DNA of 35,589 nucleotides, taken from the NCBI GenBank assembly GCA_036804525.1, contig DAIRSE010000022.1, positions 1 to 35,589 of the forward strand, read 5' to 3'. A program made the position numbers and the translations under genes. This DNA is from JBFLVT01 sp036804525 (GTDB lineage Bacteria > Bacillota > Desulfotomaculia > Desulfotomaculales > JASEER01). Under the pieces are notes generated by a model, which saw only the letters and a list, made by a program, of their open reading frames with translations, did not search any database and had not been told where the DNA came from. This document shows, in pieces, positions 22,626 to 30,610 of this stretch (positions are counted from its first letter, which is position 1; each line of letters begins with the position of its first letter).

Positions 22626-23735
22626 TTGCGCTTTAAGACTACCAGGGACAACCTCCTGGCTGGGATCAGTACCGTACAGAGAGCCGTTGCGTCCCGCAGC
22701 CCGATGCCTATTCTTCAGGGTATCTTGATTGAGGCCTCAGACGAGGGGATTACCTTTACCGGTACCGACCTGGAACTATGCGTGAGCTGCACCCTGCCGG
22801 CGACGGAGGTTATCCCCGGGGCGGTAGTCCTGCCGGCCAGGTATTTTGCAGAAATCGTCAGGAAACTGCCGGACGGAACGGTTTCTTTTGTCGCCGAGTT
22901 GTCCTCTTACGCCGTCAGCCTCCGGTACGGGCGGGCCGAGGCCAGGCTGAACGGCTACAGCGCAGAAGAATTTCCCAAACTGCCGGAGGTTACCCCTAAA
23001 GTAACCTTTGAGGTTAAAGGAGACTTGCTACGGGATATCGTCAGGCAGGTTGTTTACGCCGTGGGGCAGGACGAGCTGCGCCCGATTTTTACAGGAGTGT
23101 TGCTGGAAATCGTGGACCAGGAGATCAGGGCTGTAGCCACCGACACGCACCGGCTGGCCCTGCGCAAGGCTGATCTTCCGGGCAGCGAAGCCAAATTGAC
23201 TAACATCATTATCCCGGGCAAGGCCCTGGGTGAGCTGGCCCGCCTGCTGGGAGGACTGGAGGACGAAGACGTTCAGGTAGCTGTTGCTGAAAGTTACGCC
23301 TCTTTCTCCATAAGTCAGGCGCGGATATTGACGAGGCTGATCGAGGGGCAGTTCCCCGACTACCAGCAGGTCATTCCAAACAGCTACAAGACCAGGATTT
23401 CGGAAATGAATCCGGTGGAATTTACGCGTACCGTCGAGCGCGCGGCGACACTCGCGCGGGATGACGCCCCGGTTGTTGTTCTGGCCATCAAGCACGGGAC
23501 GCTGACCGTTTCAGCCCGTTCCCAAGTAGGCTCCGTCTTGGAGGAGGTCGCTGCCGAACTGGAGGGCGAGGATCTCCAGGTGGCTTTTAACGCCAACTAC
23601 TTAATCGACGCCTTACGCGCCGCGGGGAACGAAACCGTTTCCCTGGAGTTTAACGGCCCCATCGGGCCGGCGATTATCAGGCCGGTTTCTGACGGGTCGT
23701 ATCTTGCTTTGGTGTTGCCCGTACGGCTGGTCTGA
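22626..23735 (+). CDS. dnaN: DNA polymerase III beta subunit (sliding clamp)
   Basis: This 369-residue beta clamp forms a dimeric ring tethering DNA polymerase III and other enzymes to DNA. Three similar clamp domains are discernible: the first begins RFKTTRDNLLAGISTVQRAV, with SPMPILQGILIEAS; the second includes AVGQDELRPIFTGVLLEI and ATDTHRLALRK; the C-terminal domain ends in VLPVRL, the usual hydrophobic-cleft strand. The start is TTG 22626 with GAGAGGTG upstream. It lies downstream of the oriC right half; recF follows by five bases. The small S4-domain gene yaaA found here in Bacillus is absent. Confidence 0.96.
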   Translation: MRFKTTRDNLLAGISTVQRAVASRSPMPILQGILIEASDEGITFTGTDLELCVSCTLPATEVIPGAVVLPARYFAEIVRKLPDGTVSFVAELSSYAVSLRYGRAEARLNGYSAEEFPKLPEVTPKVTFEVKGDLLRDIVRQVVYAVGQDELRPIFTGVLLEIVDQEIRAVATDTHRLALRKADLPGSEAKLTNIIIPGKALGELARLLGGLEDEDVQVAVAESYASFSISQARILTRLIEGQFPDYQQVIPNSYKTRISEMNPVEFTRTVERAATLARDDAPVVVLAIKHGTLTVSARSQVGSVLEEVAAELEGEDLQVAFNANYLIDALRAAGNETVSLEFNGPIGPAIIRPVSDGSYLALVLPVRLV

Positions 23736-23740
23736 TAGGC

Positions 23741-24850
23741 GTGAGTCACCTCCGTGTTTGCACTGTTGAAGGACATAACTTCAGGAACTACACGACTTTC
23801 CGCATCGAACCTCACCCGCGGTTCAACGTCATCAGCGGGCGCAACGCCCAGGGGAAGTCGAACTTTATCGAGGCGGTGTACTTCGCCCTGCGGGGGTTTT
23901 CCCTGCGTGCCGCGCGGGCGGACGAGGTGGTTTTGTGGGGGAGCCCCGGTGCGCGAATTCTGGCCGACGTAGAACACCGCGGGATGCTTACGCGGGTCTT
24001 GTGTGTACAGGACGAAAAGGGCAAAAAGCTGAGCATCGCCGGGCAGCGGGTCAGCCAGGAGGACTTTGCTTCCTGTTTCGGGGCTGTGTTGTTTACGCCC
24101 GACGATTTGCTGCTCCTCAAGGGCGGCCCGCAGGAGAGAAGAAGGTTCCTCGATTTTGAGATGAGCGCCTTTAGTCCCGGCTACAGCGCCGCCCTGCGGG
24201 AATACCGCCGCGCCCTTTCCCAGCGCAACGCCTTGCTCCGCACCGTCCCGGGAGATAAAGATAGCTTTGAGCTCTGGACAGAAAGGTTAACGGCTCTCGG
24301 CGGCGAATTAATCATGCACCGGCTTCAGGTGTTGAAGAAGGTGACTCCTCTCCTTGAAGAAATGCTCAGGGAGTGGGGTAGCGGGGAAGAGGTAAGCGTC
24401 CGCTACCGCAGTGCCGCTGTCCTGCGCGAGCTTACCGCGGCCGGAATCACTGAGGCTCTCCGCGAGGCGTTAGAGCAGAGCAGGTCCCAGGAATTGAAAA
24501 TGGGGCAGACCATGGTAGGTCCCCACCGGGACGACCTGGTGGTCCTGATCAACGGCAGAGACGCCAGGACCTTCGGGTCGCAGGGACAACAGAGGTCCAT
24601 CGTTCTGGCCCTTAAGCTTTGCCAGGCCGCCCTCTGGAAGGACCTTACCGGCGAGACGCCGGTGGTGCTTCTCGACGACGTCTTCTTCGAGCTGGACCAG
24701 AGCCGGCGCCGGAGAATCCTTGAAAGGTTGGGCGACGGCGCGCAGGTTTTCGTGACTGTGGGTGACAGCGAGATACCCGCGGGCAAGGAAGGAAAGTTTT
24801 TTAGAGTAGAGAACGGCAGCATCAATTTGGATGTAGGTCGTAAGTCGTAG
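23741..24850 (+). CDS. recF: DNA replication and repair protein RecF
   Basis: This 369-residue SMC-like ATPase loads RecA at gaps with RecO and RecR. Walker A VISGRNAQGKSNFIEAVYF (about residues 30-48), the ABC signature FGSQGQQRS and Walker B VVLLDDVFFELD are all present in the expected order. The GTG start (23741) lies five bases past dnaN, indicating one operon. Its 3' end (GTAGGTCGTAAGTCGTAG) runs into a short repeat-like sequence that also fills the gap to remB. Confidence 0.95.
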   Translation: MSHLRVCTVEGHNFRNYTTFRIEPHPRFNVISGRNAQGKSNFIEAVYFALRGFSLRAARADEVVLWGSPGARILADVEHRGMLTRVLCVQDEKGKKLSIAGQRVSQEDFASCFGAVLFTPDDLLLLKGGPQERRRFLDFEMSAFSPGYSAALREYRRALSQRNALLRTVPGDKDSFELWTERLTALGGELIMHRLQVLKKVTPLLEEMLREWGSGEEVSVRYRSAAVLRELTAAGITEALREALEQSRSQELKMGQTMVGPHRDDLVVLINGRDARTFGSQGQQRSIVLALKLCQAALWKDLTGETPVVLLDDVFFELDQSRRRRILERLGDGAQVFVTVGDSEIPAGKEGKFFRVENGSINLDVGRKS

Positions 24851-24931
24851 GTGGTAAGACTCGAAGGAATTCCTGTGCAGGGATTCCGGATTAAGTGCCG
24901 GGAACTACAGAGATTGGGAGGGGAACAGCAG

Positions 24932-25183
24932 GTGTTTCTGCATTTGGGAGCCGACGTAATGGTCCTGAAAAGCGACGTCATCGCCATTCTGGACCTGCAG
25001 ACAAAGGTGGCTAACAGTACCAGGGACTTTCTCAAAATGGCGCGTGACGAAGGACTCCTCGAGGCGATCATCGAGGAAGGAGAAAAGCACCGCTCCTTCG
25101 TTATCACAAGCGACAAGGTCTACCTCTCACCGATATCGTGCGGAACATTAAAAAAGAGGTCAGGCCTTGACTGGCAACCGTAA
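24932..25183 (+). CDS. remB: DUF370 / extracellular matrix regulator RemB-like
   Basis: This 83-residue DUF370 protein sits between recF and gyrB, the same place as remB (yaaB) in Bacillus subtilis. RemA/RemB proteins influence matrix genes; RemA is a DNA-binding ring protein, while the role of RemB is less clear. Family features seen are FLHLGADVMVLKSDVIAILDL at the start and SDKVYLSPISCGTLKKRS at the end. The start is GTG 24932 with GGGAGGGG eight bases upstream; the longer frame back to 24851 has no site and covers an inverted repeat. Its stop codon lies inside the terminator stem. Confidence 0.88.
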   Translation: MFLHLGADVMVLKSDVIAILDLQTKVANSTRDFLKMARDEGLLEAIIEEGEKHRSFVITSDKVYLSPISCGTLKKRSGLDWQP

Positions 25184-25201
25184 GGACGGTTGCATTTTTT
25201 T
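25174..25201 (+). terminator. intrinsic terminator after remB
   Basis: Perfect 8-bp stem GCAACCGT/ACGGTTGC with an AAGG loop, then ATTTTTTT. The stem includes the remB stop codon. It separates dnaN-recF-remB from gyrB. Confidence 0.88.
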
Positions 25202-25220
25202 GCGTTCCCTCTGAAAAAGA

Positions 25221-25244
25221 GGTATTTATGGTAAAATAAATACC
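25221..25244. promoter_or_regulatory. perfect inverted repeat upstream of gyrB
   Basis: GGTATTTA (25221-25228) and TAAATACC (25237-25244) form an 8-bp perfect inverted repeat around TGGTAAAA, 43 bases before the gyrB start. Possible -10 sequences (TATTTA or TAAAAT) and TTGCGT (25199) overlap or precede it, so it may be an operator or supercoiling-sensitive promoter element. Confidence 0.5.
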
Positions 25245-25286
25245 AGAGTGGTTTTTCCAGAGTGGTTTTTTAAGGAGGACTATTCG

Positions 25287-27188
25287 TTGGAGAATAACCA
25301 GACCGTTCACGGCTACGGGGCTGAGGATATCCAGGTATTGGAGGGCCTCGAAGCCGTCCGCAAACGTCCTGGTATGTATATCGGGTCGACAGGGCCCAGG
25401 GGATTGCACCACCTGGTTTATGAAGTTGTCGACAACAGTATCGACGAGGCCCTGGCCGGTTACTGCGATTTTATTGAAGTCGTCGTCCACCCGGACAACT
25501 CGGTCACGGTTACTGACAACGGCCGCGGTATTCCCGTCGACATCCACCCCACGGTCGGGCGTCCCGCCCTCGAGGTCGTTCTGACGAAGCTGCACGCCGG
25601 GGGCAAGTTCGGCGGCGGCCAGTACAAGATTTCCGGCGGCCTGCACGGCGTAGGCATTTCGGTGGTGAACGCCCTTTCCGAGTGGCTCAGGGTGGAAGTG
25701 TCTCGTGACGGACGCCTTTACCGGCAGGTCTTCGAACGGGGCCTGCCCGCAGGCGACATGGAAGTGATCGGCGAGTCCGAGGGCACCGGCACCAAGGTTA
25801 CCTTCAAGCCGGACGCCGAGATCTTTGAAGTGACCAGCTTCGACTTCGAGACGCTGGCCCAGAGATTCAGGGAGCTTTCCTTTCTCAACCCGACGGTGAC
25901 CATCCGCTTTATCGACGAGCGTACGGGCGAGGCGCAGGATTTTCACCATGCGGGCGGCTTGCGGGACTTTGTGAGGCAGCTCTGCGGACGGAAAGAGACC
26001 CTGCCGGAACAGCCGGTCTACATAAGCGACCAGAAGAACGACGTGATCGTGGAGGTCGCCTTCCAGTATGTGAACAGCGACCGGGAATTGATCTATTCCT
26101 ACGCCAATACCATCCGGACGATCGACGGCGGCACGCACGAGGCCGGCTTCCGGGCGGCGCTGACCCGCGTGGTCAACGACTACGCCAGGAAATACAACCT
26201 TTTGAAAAACGGCGTCCTGGCCGGTGAAGACATCCGCGAGGGCGTTACGGCCGTCATCAGCGTCAAGGTTCCCGAACCGCAGTTTGAAGGCCAGACCAAG
26301 ACCAAACTCGGCAACAGCGAGGTCCGCAGCATCGTGGACGGCATCGTTTCCCAGCACCTGATGATTTTCCTTGAAGAGAACCCCGCTGTAGGCAAACGGA
26401 TCGTCGACAGAGCCGTGCTGGCCGCCCGCGCCCGGGAGGCTGCGCGCCGGGCCAGGGAGCTTACCAAGCGCAAGAACCTTCTTGAAACCAGCACCCTGCC
26501 GGGGAAACTCGCCGACTGCTCGGAGCGCGACCCGCGGGAAAGCGAGCTCTTCATCGTTGAGGGCGACTCCGCGGGCGGCTCGGCCAAGCAGGGAAGGGAC
26601 CGGCGTTTTCAGGCCATCCTTCCGCTCCGCGGCAAGATCCTGAATGTGGAGAAAGCGCGCCAGGACAAAATCCTCGGCAACGAGGAGATCCGTGCCCTGA
26701 TCACGGCCATCGGCACGGGCGTCGGTGAGGATTTCGACATCGATAAAGCCCGCTACCACAAGATCGTCATCATGACCGACGCCGACGTCGACGGCGCGCA
26801 CATCCGCACCCTGCTCCTGACCTTCTTCTACCGCTACATGCGGGAACTGGTGGAGAAGGGCTACGTCTATATCGCCCAGCCCCCGCTTTACAAGGTCAAA
26901 AAGGGGAAGGAAGTCCGCTACCTGTACAGCGACAGGGAACTGCAGAAGGCCCTGGAGGAGCTGGGGAAAGACGTGACGATTCAGCGCTACAAAGGTCTGG
27001 GCGAAATGAACCCCGAGCAGCTGTGGGAAACCACCATGGACCGCGAAAAGCGGATTATCCTGCGGGTCAGCCTGGAGGACGCCTTGGCGGCCGAAGAACT
27101 CTTCTCCACGCTGATGGGTGACCAGGTCGAGCCGCGGCGTGAGTTCATCCAGCGCCACGCCAGAGAGGTCAGGAATCTGGATATTTAG
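25287..27188 (+). CDS. gyrB: DNA gyrase subunit B
   Basis: This 633-residue GyrB provides the ATPase and TOPRIM parts of DNA gyrase, which adds negative supercoils. The GHKL ATPase region has VDNSIDEALAGYC, VTDNGRGIPVDIHP and GGLHGVGISVVNALS; the TOPRIM domain has VEGDSAGGSAKQGRDR, PLRGKILNVEKA and DADVDGAHI. It ends RREFIQRHAREVRNLDI, the usual short Gram-positive C terminus. TTG 25287 is chosen because AAGGAGGA lies seven bases before it; the frame extends 13 codons upstream. gyrA is not next to it in this window. Confidence 0.97.
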   Translation: MENNQTVHGYGAEDIQVLEGLEAVRKRPGMYIGSTGPRGLHHLVYEVVDNSIDEALAGYCDFIEVVVHPDNSVTVTDNGRGIPVDIHPTVGRPALEVVLTKLHAGGKFGGGQYKISGGLHGVGISVVNALSEWLRVEVSRDGRLYRQVFERGLPAGDMEVIGESEGTGTKVTFKPDAEIFEVTSFDFETLAQRFRELSFLNPTVTIRFIDERTGEAQDFHHAGGLRDFVRQLCGRKETLPEQPVYISDQKNDVIVEVAFQYVNSDRELIYSYANTIRTIDGGTHEAGFRAALTRVVNDYARKYNLLKNGVLAGEDIREGVTAVISVKVPEPQFEGQTKTKLGNSEVRSIVDGIVSQHLMIFLEENPAVGKRIVDRAVLAARAREAARRARELTKRKNLLETSTLPGKLADCSERDPRESELFIVEGDSAGGSAKQGRDRRFQAILPLRGKILNVEKARQDKILGNEEIRALITAIGTGVGEDFDIDKARYHKIVIMTDADVDGAHIRTLLLTFFYRYMRELVEKGYVYIAQPPLYKVKKGKEVRYLYSDRELQKALEELGKDVTIQRYKGLGEMNPEQLWETTMDREKRIILRVSLEDALAAEELFSTLMGDQVEPRREFIQRHAREVRNLDI

Positions 27189-27277
27189 AAGGGGTTATCA
27201 CCTTTGCGGTGTTCTACCCCGGCTGTCCCCGGAATACTATGTCCATGTCTATGGAATTAATTTCCGGGGAGAATGCT

Positions 27278-27709
27278 ATGGTTCTTGTTTACGCTTTACT
27301 GGGCATGCTCTGCTGGGGACTAGCTCCTCTTTTCGGCAAGCTGGGGCTCTACAGCGTAAATCCTGTAACGGCCCTGCAGCTGCGCACGCTCATCGCCGCC
27401 ACCTTTGTCGCCGCTTGGATTATCGGCACCCAGAATTTCTCCGGGATGCTCCAGGTCCCCCGACTGTTCTGGGTGCTCATAGGAATTGAAGCTATTCTGG
27501 CCACGCTGCTGGGTGACCTGGCCTATTTCGCCGCTCTGAAGAAGGGCAACATCAACGATGTAACGCTCATCCTTTCCAGTTCCCCCCTTGTGACCATGCT
27601 TTTGAGCTGGCTTTTTCTCGGGCAGACGATCTCAAACGCGCAAATTGTGGGTTCTGTCCTGATTATTGCCGGCCTTTTCCTGATCGGTCTGGATCTGAAT
27701 TATCAGTAA
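27278..27709 (+). CDS. half-size EamA (DMT) family transporter
   Basis: This 143-residue membrane protein has about five hydrophobic helices and a single EamA domain: VYALLGMLCWGLAPLFGKLGL at the start, LGDLAYFAALKKGNINDVTLIL and SSSPLVTMLLSWLFLGQTISNAQIVGSVLIIAGL at the end, typical of the drug/metabolite transporter superfamily. Full-size members have two EamA repeats, so this one probably dimerises; the substrate is unknown. ATG 27278 is preceded by GGGGAGA with a five-base spacer. The upstream open frame from 27209 lacks a site. It is alone between gyrB and the decarboxylase. Confidence 0.85.
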   Translation: MVLVYALLGMLCWGLAPLFGKLGLYSVNPVTALQLRTLIAATFVAAWIIGTQNFSGMLQVPRLFWVLIGIEAILATLLGDLAYFAALKKGNINDVTLILSSSPLVTMLLSWLFLGQTISNAQIVGSVLIIAGLFLIGLDLNYQ

Positions 27710-27794
27710 AGAAAGAAGTAAGGCATTTATTGCCTGTGGTTGACAAGTCGCGTTCCCCCGGGGTTGGGAATATACCGTAAGGTAAATTGCCGAC

Positions 27795-29282
27795 ATGGGG
27801 GAATTTGAGGTGCCTGGGCAATTTTCCACACCTATTGTCAACGCTCTCGCAAGGTATATCAACGACGGAACGATCAGGTTCCACATGCCTGGTCACAAAG
27901 GCCGGCCGTCCGGCGGCAATGCTTTGATGCGGCTCATAGGGAACACGGTTTTTAAAGCCGACGTTACCAATGTCCCCGGCATGGACGACCTGCACCAAAC
28001 GCAGAGCGTAATCAGAGAAGCGCAGGAACTGGCCGCGCAGGTCTACGGTGCCGATTACACTTACTTCTTGATCAACGGGAGCTCCTGCGGGTTGCAGGCC
28101 TTGATAATGGCCGTTTGCAATCCCGGGGACAAGATTCTTGTGCCTCGCAACATGCACCGCTCTATCTTGAGCGGCATTATCCTGAGCGGAGCCGTACCCG
28201 TTTTCTTTACGCCTGAATATGACGGTGATTACGGGATCCTCCTCGGCGTATCCCCTGAAGTGATTGCCCAAACCCTTGATACTCATCCCGACGCGAAGGC
28301 CGTGATCCTCGTCAGCCCGACATACCACGGCCTGATTTCCGACGTTGCTGCGATTGCCCGTATCGTACACGCCCGGAATATCCCCTTGCTGATTGACGAA
28401 GCCCACGGAGCGCATCTGCGCTTTCATGAGGGTTTGCCGCCGACAGCCCTGGAAATGGGCGCCGATGCCGCGGTACAGGGGTCACACAAGCTGTTGCCGG
28501 CATTCACCCAGGCATCGATGCTGCACATAAAGGGGAACCTGGTTGACAGGCAGAGGCTGGAAGCCGCCTTGAGACTGCTCCAAAGCACCAGCACGTCATA
28601 CCTGCTCCTCGCGTCGCTTGACGCGGCAAGGGGAGAAATGACGGCCTGCGGGAGAGACCTGATCCAGGAGGCGCTGGCCCTGGCTGATTACATCCGGCAT
28701 GGGGTCAAAGAAATCGAGGGCCTTAGCGCTTTCGGGAAAGAAATTATCGGGAGAGCAGGCGTGTTCGGGTTTGATCCCCTGAAGGTTACGATCTCGGTCA
28801 AGGGGCTTTCGATTACCGGCCTTGCGGCCGAGAACCGGTTAAGGGAGCAGTACCGGATCCAAGTGGAAATGTCCGACCTGTTGAACGTGCTGCTCATCGT
28901 GACCTGCGGGAACAATCAGCAAGACGCGCAAGCACTGCTTAAGGCGCTTGGGGACCTCAGCATTAACGCCGGGGCCAACGGCGGCGCATGTAACCGGGCG
29001 ATGGACATCAAGGTTTGCCCGGGCGTACCCGAACTTGCCCTGACTCCCCGGGAGGCGTTTTTTGCCCCGACGGCGACCGTGCCCCTTGATACCGCCGAAG
29101 GACAAATCAGCGGTGAGGTCATCGCCTGTTACCCGCCGGGGATACCGGCAGTTTGCCCCGGAGAAAGGTTAACCGGGGAGATCATCGAATACCTCAAGGC
29201 GATGCGGGGCATGGGCATGCATTTTCAGGGGTGTTCGGACGCCACCCTTCGGACCATACGCGTTGTAAAAGCTGTAAGATAG
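27795..29282 (+). CDS. Orn/Lys/Arg decarboxylase family protein (SpeA-like)
   Basis: This 495-residue PLP-dependent fold-type I protein of the Orn/Lys/Arg decarboxylase group resembles the short Gram-positive SpeA/YaaO type. It opens with FHMPGHKGRPSGG, a family hallmark, followed by NGSSCGLQALIMA, the LLIDEAHGAHL segment with the PLP-interacting Asp, and the Schiff-base lysine in QGSHKLLPAFTQASML. The C-terminal decarboxylase domain includes VPLDTAEGQISGEVIACYPPGIP. Whether it decarboxylates arginine (polyamines) or lysine cannot be told. ATG 27795 has a weak site; GTG 27810 with GGGGG upstream is possible. Its 3' end overlaps the convergent VanW gene by 89 bases. Confidence 0.9.
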   Translation: MGEFEVPGQFSTPIVNALARYINDGTIRFHMPGHKGRPSGGNALMRLIGNTVFKADVTNVPGMDDLHQTQSVIREAQELAAQVYGADYTYFLINGSSCGLQALIMAVCNPGDKILVPRNMHRSILSGIILSGAVPVFFTPEYDGDYGILLGVSPEVIAQTLDTHPDAKAVILVSPTYHGLISDVAAIARIVHARNIPLLIDEAHGAHLRFHEGLPPTALEMGADAAVQGSHKLLPAFTQASMLHIKGNLVDRQRLEAALRLLQSTSTSYLLLASLDAARGEMTACGRDLIQEALALADYIRHGVKEIEGLSAFGKEIIGRAGVFGFDPLKVTISVKGLSITGLAAENRLREQYRIQVEMSDLLNVLLIVTCGNNQQDAQALLKALGDLSINAGANGGACNRAMDIKVCPGVPELALTPREAFFAPTATVPLDTAEGQISGEVIACYPPGIPAVCPGERLTGEIIEYLKAMRGMGMHFQGCSDATLRTIRVVKAVR

Positions 29283-30198
29283 AGGACGTTTCGGTTTTCC
29301 GCGGACGCGGTCCGCGCACTATAATTTCAGGGCTGGCGTTGTAATAGCTCATGGCCTTTTTCTTTTTGATCTCTTTACCGTCGGGGGTCTTGACCGTCAC
29401 CCAAGACTTCACGATATAGCCGTCTTGCCCCGGATGTACCGTTTTCTCCGTTCCCGGCGCCAGTGAGGGATCGTAGCGGTAAGCGGTCCAGTAGGGAATT
29501 CTCCTGATTATCTTATGATGCCAGACTACTTCCGGCGGTGTTTTGGTGCCGTAAAAAGCCATGTACAGCGTGTCGCCGACCTTCTCGGACCAGATGAGGA
29601 TGGGCCCGTCGGTATCATTCTGGAAACGGAAATCGGTGACGCCGTAGTACACGGTGGCGTCCTGCCCGGGGGGGACGTACGGGACGGTCATGGAGTGACA
29701 CCGGCGCTGGATGATCTTCAGGTCACAGAACGTGGCCACATTATAGAGCATGGTGGCGATCTTGCACACCCCGCCGCCGACCGTGGTGGTGTACGTTGTG
29801 CCTACATAGGTCGGGCCGGTCTTATATCCCCGGTACTCCGTGTAAGGGCCGATGGTCTGATTCTGGGAGAAAACTTGTCCGGGTTCAACGACCGCTCCTG
29901 CCAGCTGTTGAGCTGCCAGCCCGATATTATAGCCCTCCGCTTCAATAGGGTCAGGGAGACTTGCCTTGTAGGCCGCCATAAGTTTCAGGTTATTAAATTT
30001 CTTCAGGGTTTCCAGGAATCGGGGATTGTTGTTCCAGGGCAAAGGCCCCTTGTACGGTCTGTCCATCCCTTTGAAAAGGGCGTATGGGTTGTCGCCGGTT
30101 ATGGTTTTTGGCGGCCGGTCTATCTCTTCTGCAAAACATGGGGATTGAAAGCATAGGCTCAACAGAAACGCCAGGACAACCAGCTTCAGTCTCCGCAA
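29194..30198 (-). CDS. VanW family exported protein
   Basis: The 334-residue protein has an N-terminal signal peptide (RRLKLVVLAFLLSLCFQSPCFA) and a VanW domain: FSQNQTIGPYTEYRGYKTGPTYVGT, TVGGGVCKIATMLYNVATFCDL and the Tyr/Trp-rich YYGVTDFRFQNDTDGPILIW. VanW proteins occur beside some vancomycin-resistance clusters and widely in Firmicutes, but their function is unknown; no van genes are here, so resistance should not be inferred. TTG 30198 is preceded by GGGGGAGGA nine bases upstream. The 3' end overlaps the decarboxylase on the opposite strand. Confidence 0.88.
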   Translation of the reverse strand: MRRLKLVVLAFLLSLCFQSPCFAEEIDRPPKTITGDNPYALFKGMDRPYKGPLPWNNNPRFLETLKKFNNLKLMAAYKASLPDPIEAEGYNIGLAAQQLAGAVVEPGQVFSQNQTIGPYTEYRGYKTGPTYVGTTYTTTVGGGVCKIATMLYNVATFCDLKIIQRRCHSMTVPYVPPGQDATVYYGVTDFRFQNDTDGPILIWSEKVGDTLYMAFYGTKTPPEVVWHHKIIRRIPYWTAYRYDPSLAPGTEKTVHPGQDGYIVKSWVTVKTPDGKEIKKKKAMSYYNASPEIIVRGPRPRKTETSSILQLLQRVWSEGWRPNTPENACPCPASP

Positions 30199-30345
30199 GG
30201 CAAAGGGTCCTCCCCCGTAAGCAAGGGTTATTGGTTATGGAAGTGAGGATCATAGGTTATTTCTCTCCATTTTCAGAGAGGGCCATAACTATCAATAATT
30301 GGCTTTTCCCGCAGGGTCATGGCGGCTTTCGGCCCTTTAAAAAGC

Positions 30346-30381
30346 GGCAGAGGAGACCTGGTTATCCAGGTCTCCTCTGCC
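30346..30381 (-). terminator. strong intrinsic terminator after the TusA-like gene
   Basis: A 16-bp perfect stem GGCAGAGGAGACCTGG/CCAGGTCTCCTCTGCC with a TTAT loop. On the minus strand it is followed by GCTTTTTAAAGG. It lies just past the stop of the yedE-tusA pair. Confidence 0.9.
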
Positions 30382-30394
30382 ATACGTCGGAAAT

Positions 30395-30610
30395 CTATTT
30401 ACTCAGTGTAAGAAGATAGTCGCCCTCTTGCAACCCGATTTCCACCTTCCAGCCTTTGGACGCGGCCAGCCGCTTGATGTTCTCGCGGGCTGCCGAGCTG
30501 TCCGCCAGGACCTCGATCACGCCCCCGTCCATGGCTTCGATTTCCCGTTTAACCATCAGCATCGGTTCGGGGCAAAGCAGGCCGCGGGTATCAACAAACT
30601 TTTTGTTCAC
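30395..30610 (-). CDS. TusA/SirA-like sulfur or selenium carrier
   Basis: This 71-residue TusA-fold protein has the conserved Cys-Pro motif in DTRGLLCPEPMLMVKREIE, where the Cys carries persulfide in TusA or, in YedF-type proteins, possibly selenium. Full YedF has a second DsrE-like domain, absent here, so this is only the TusA half. GTG 30610 starts 20 bases before the yedE stop; GGGAGGG lies 12 bases upstream, a long spacing. Pairing with a YedE-type membrane protein is the classic yedE-yedF gene partnership of selenium metabolism. Confidence 0.85.
   Translation of the reverse strand: MNKKFVDTRGLLCPEPMLMVKREIEAMDGGVIEVLADSSAARENIKRLAASKGWKVEIGLQEGDYLLTLSK

Noticed and set aside
25104..27158. 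684-codon open frame on the minus strand opposite gyrB
   Set aside because: It is the shadow of the GC-rich gyrB codons; no recognisable domain, and gyrB has full motifs and a strong start site.
29194..30198. Vancomycin-resistance gene
   Set aside because: VanW domains are widespread in Firmicutes of no known resistance role; no vanHAX-like genes are nearby.
30591..30593. UGA at the end of yedE (KVC-UGA) as a Sec codon
   Set aside because: The protein is already full length, and the sequence beyond is the TusA-like gene in another frame; no hairpin fits.
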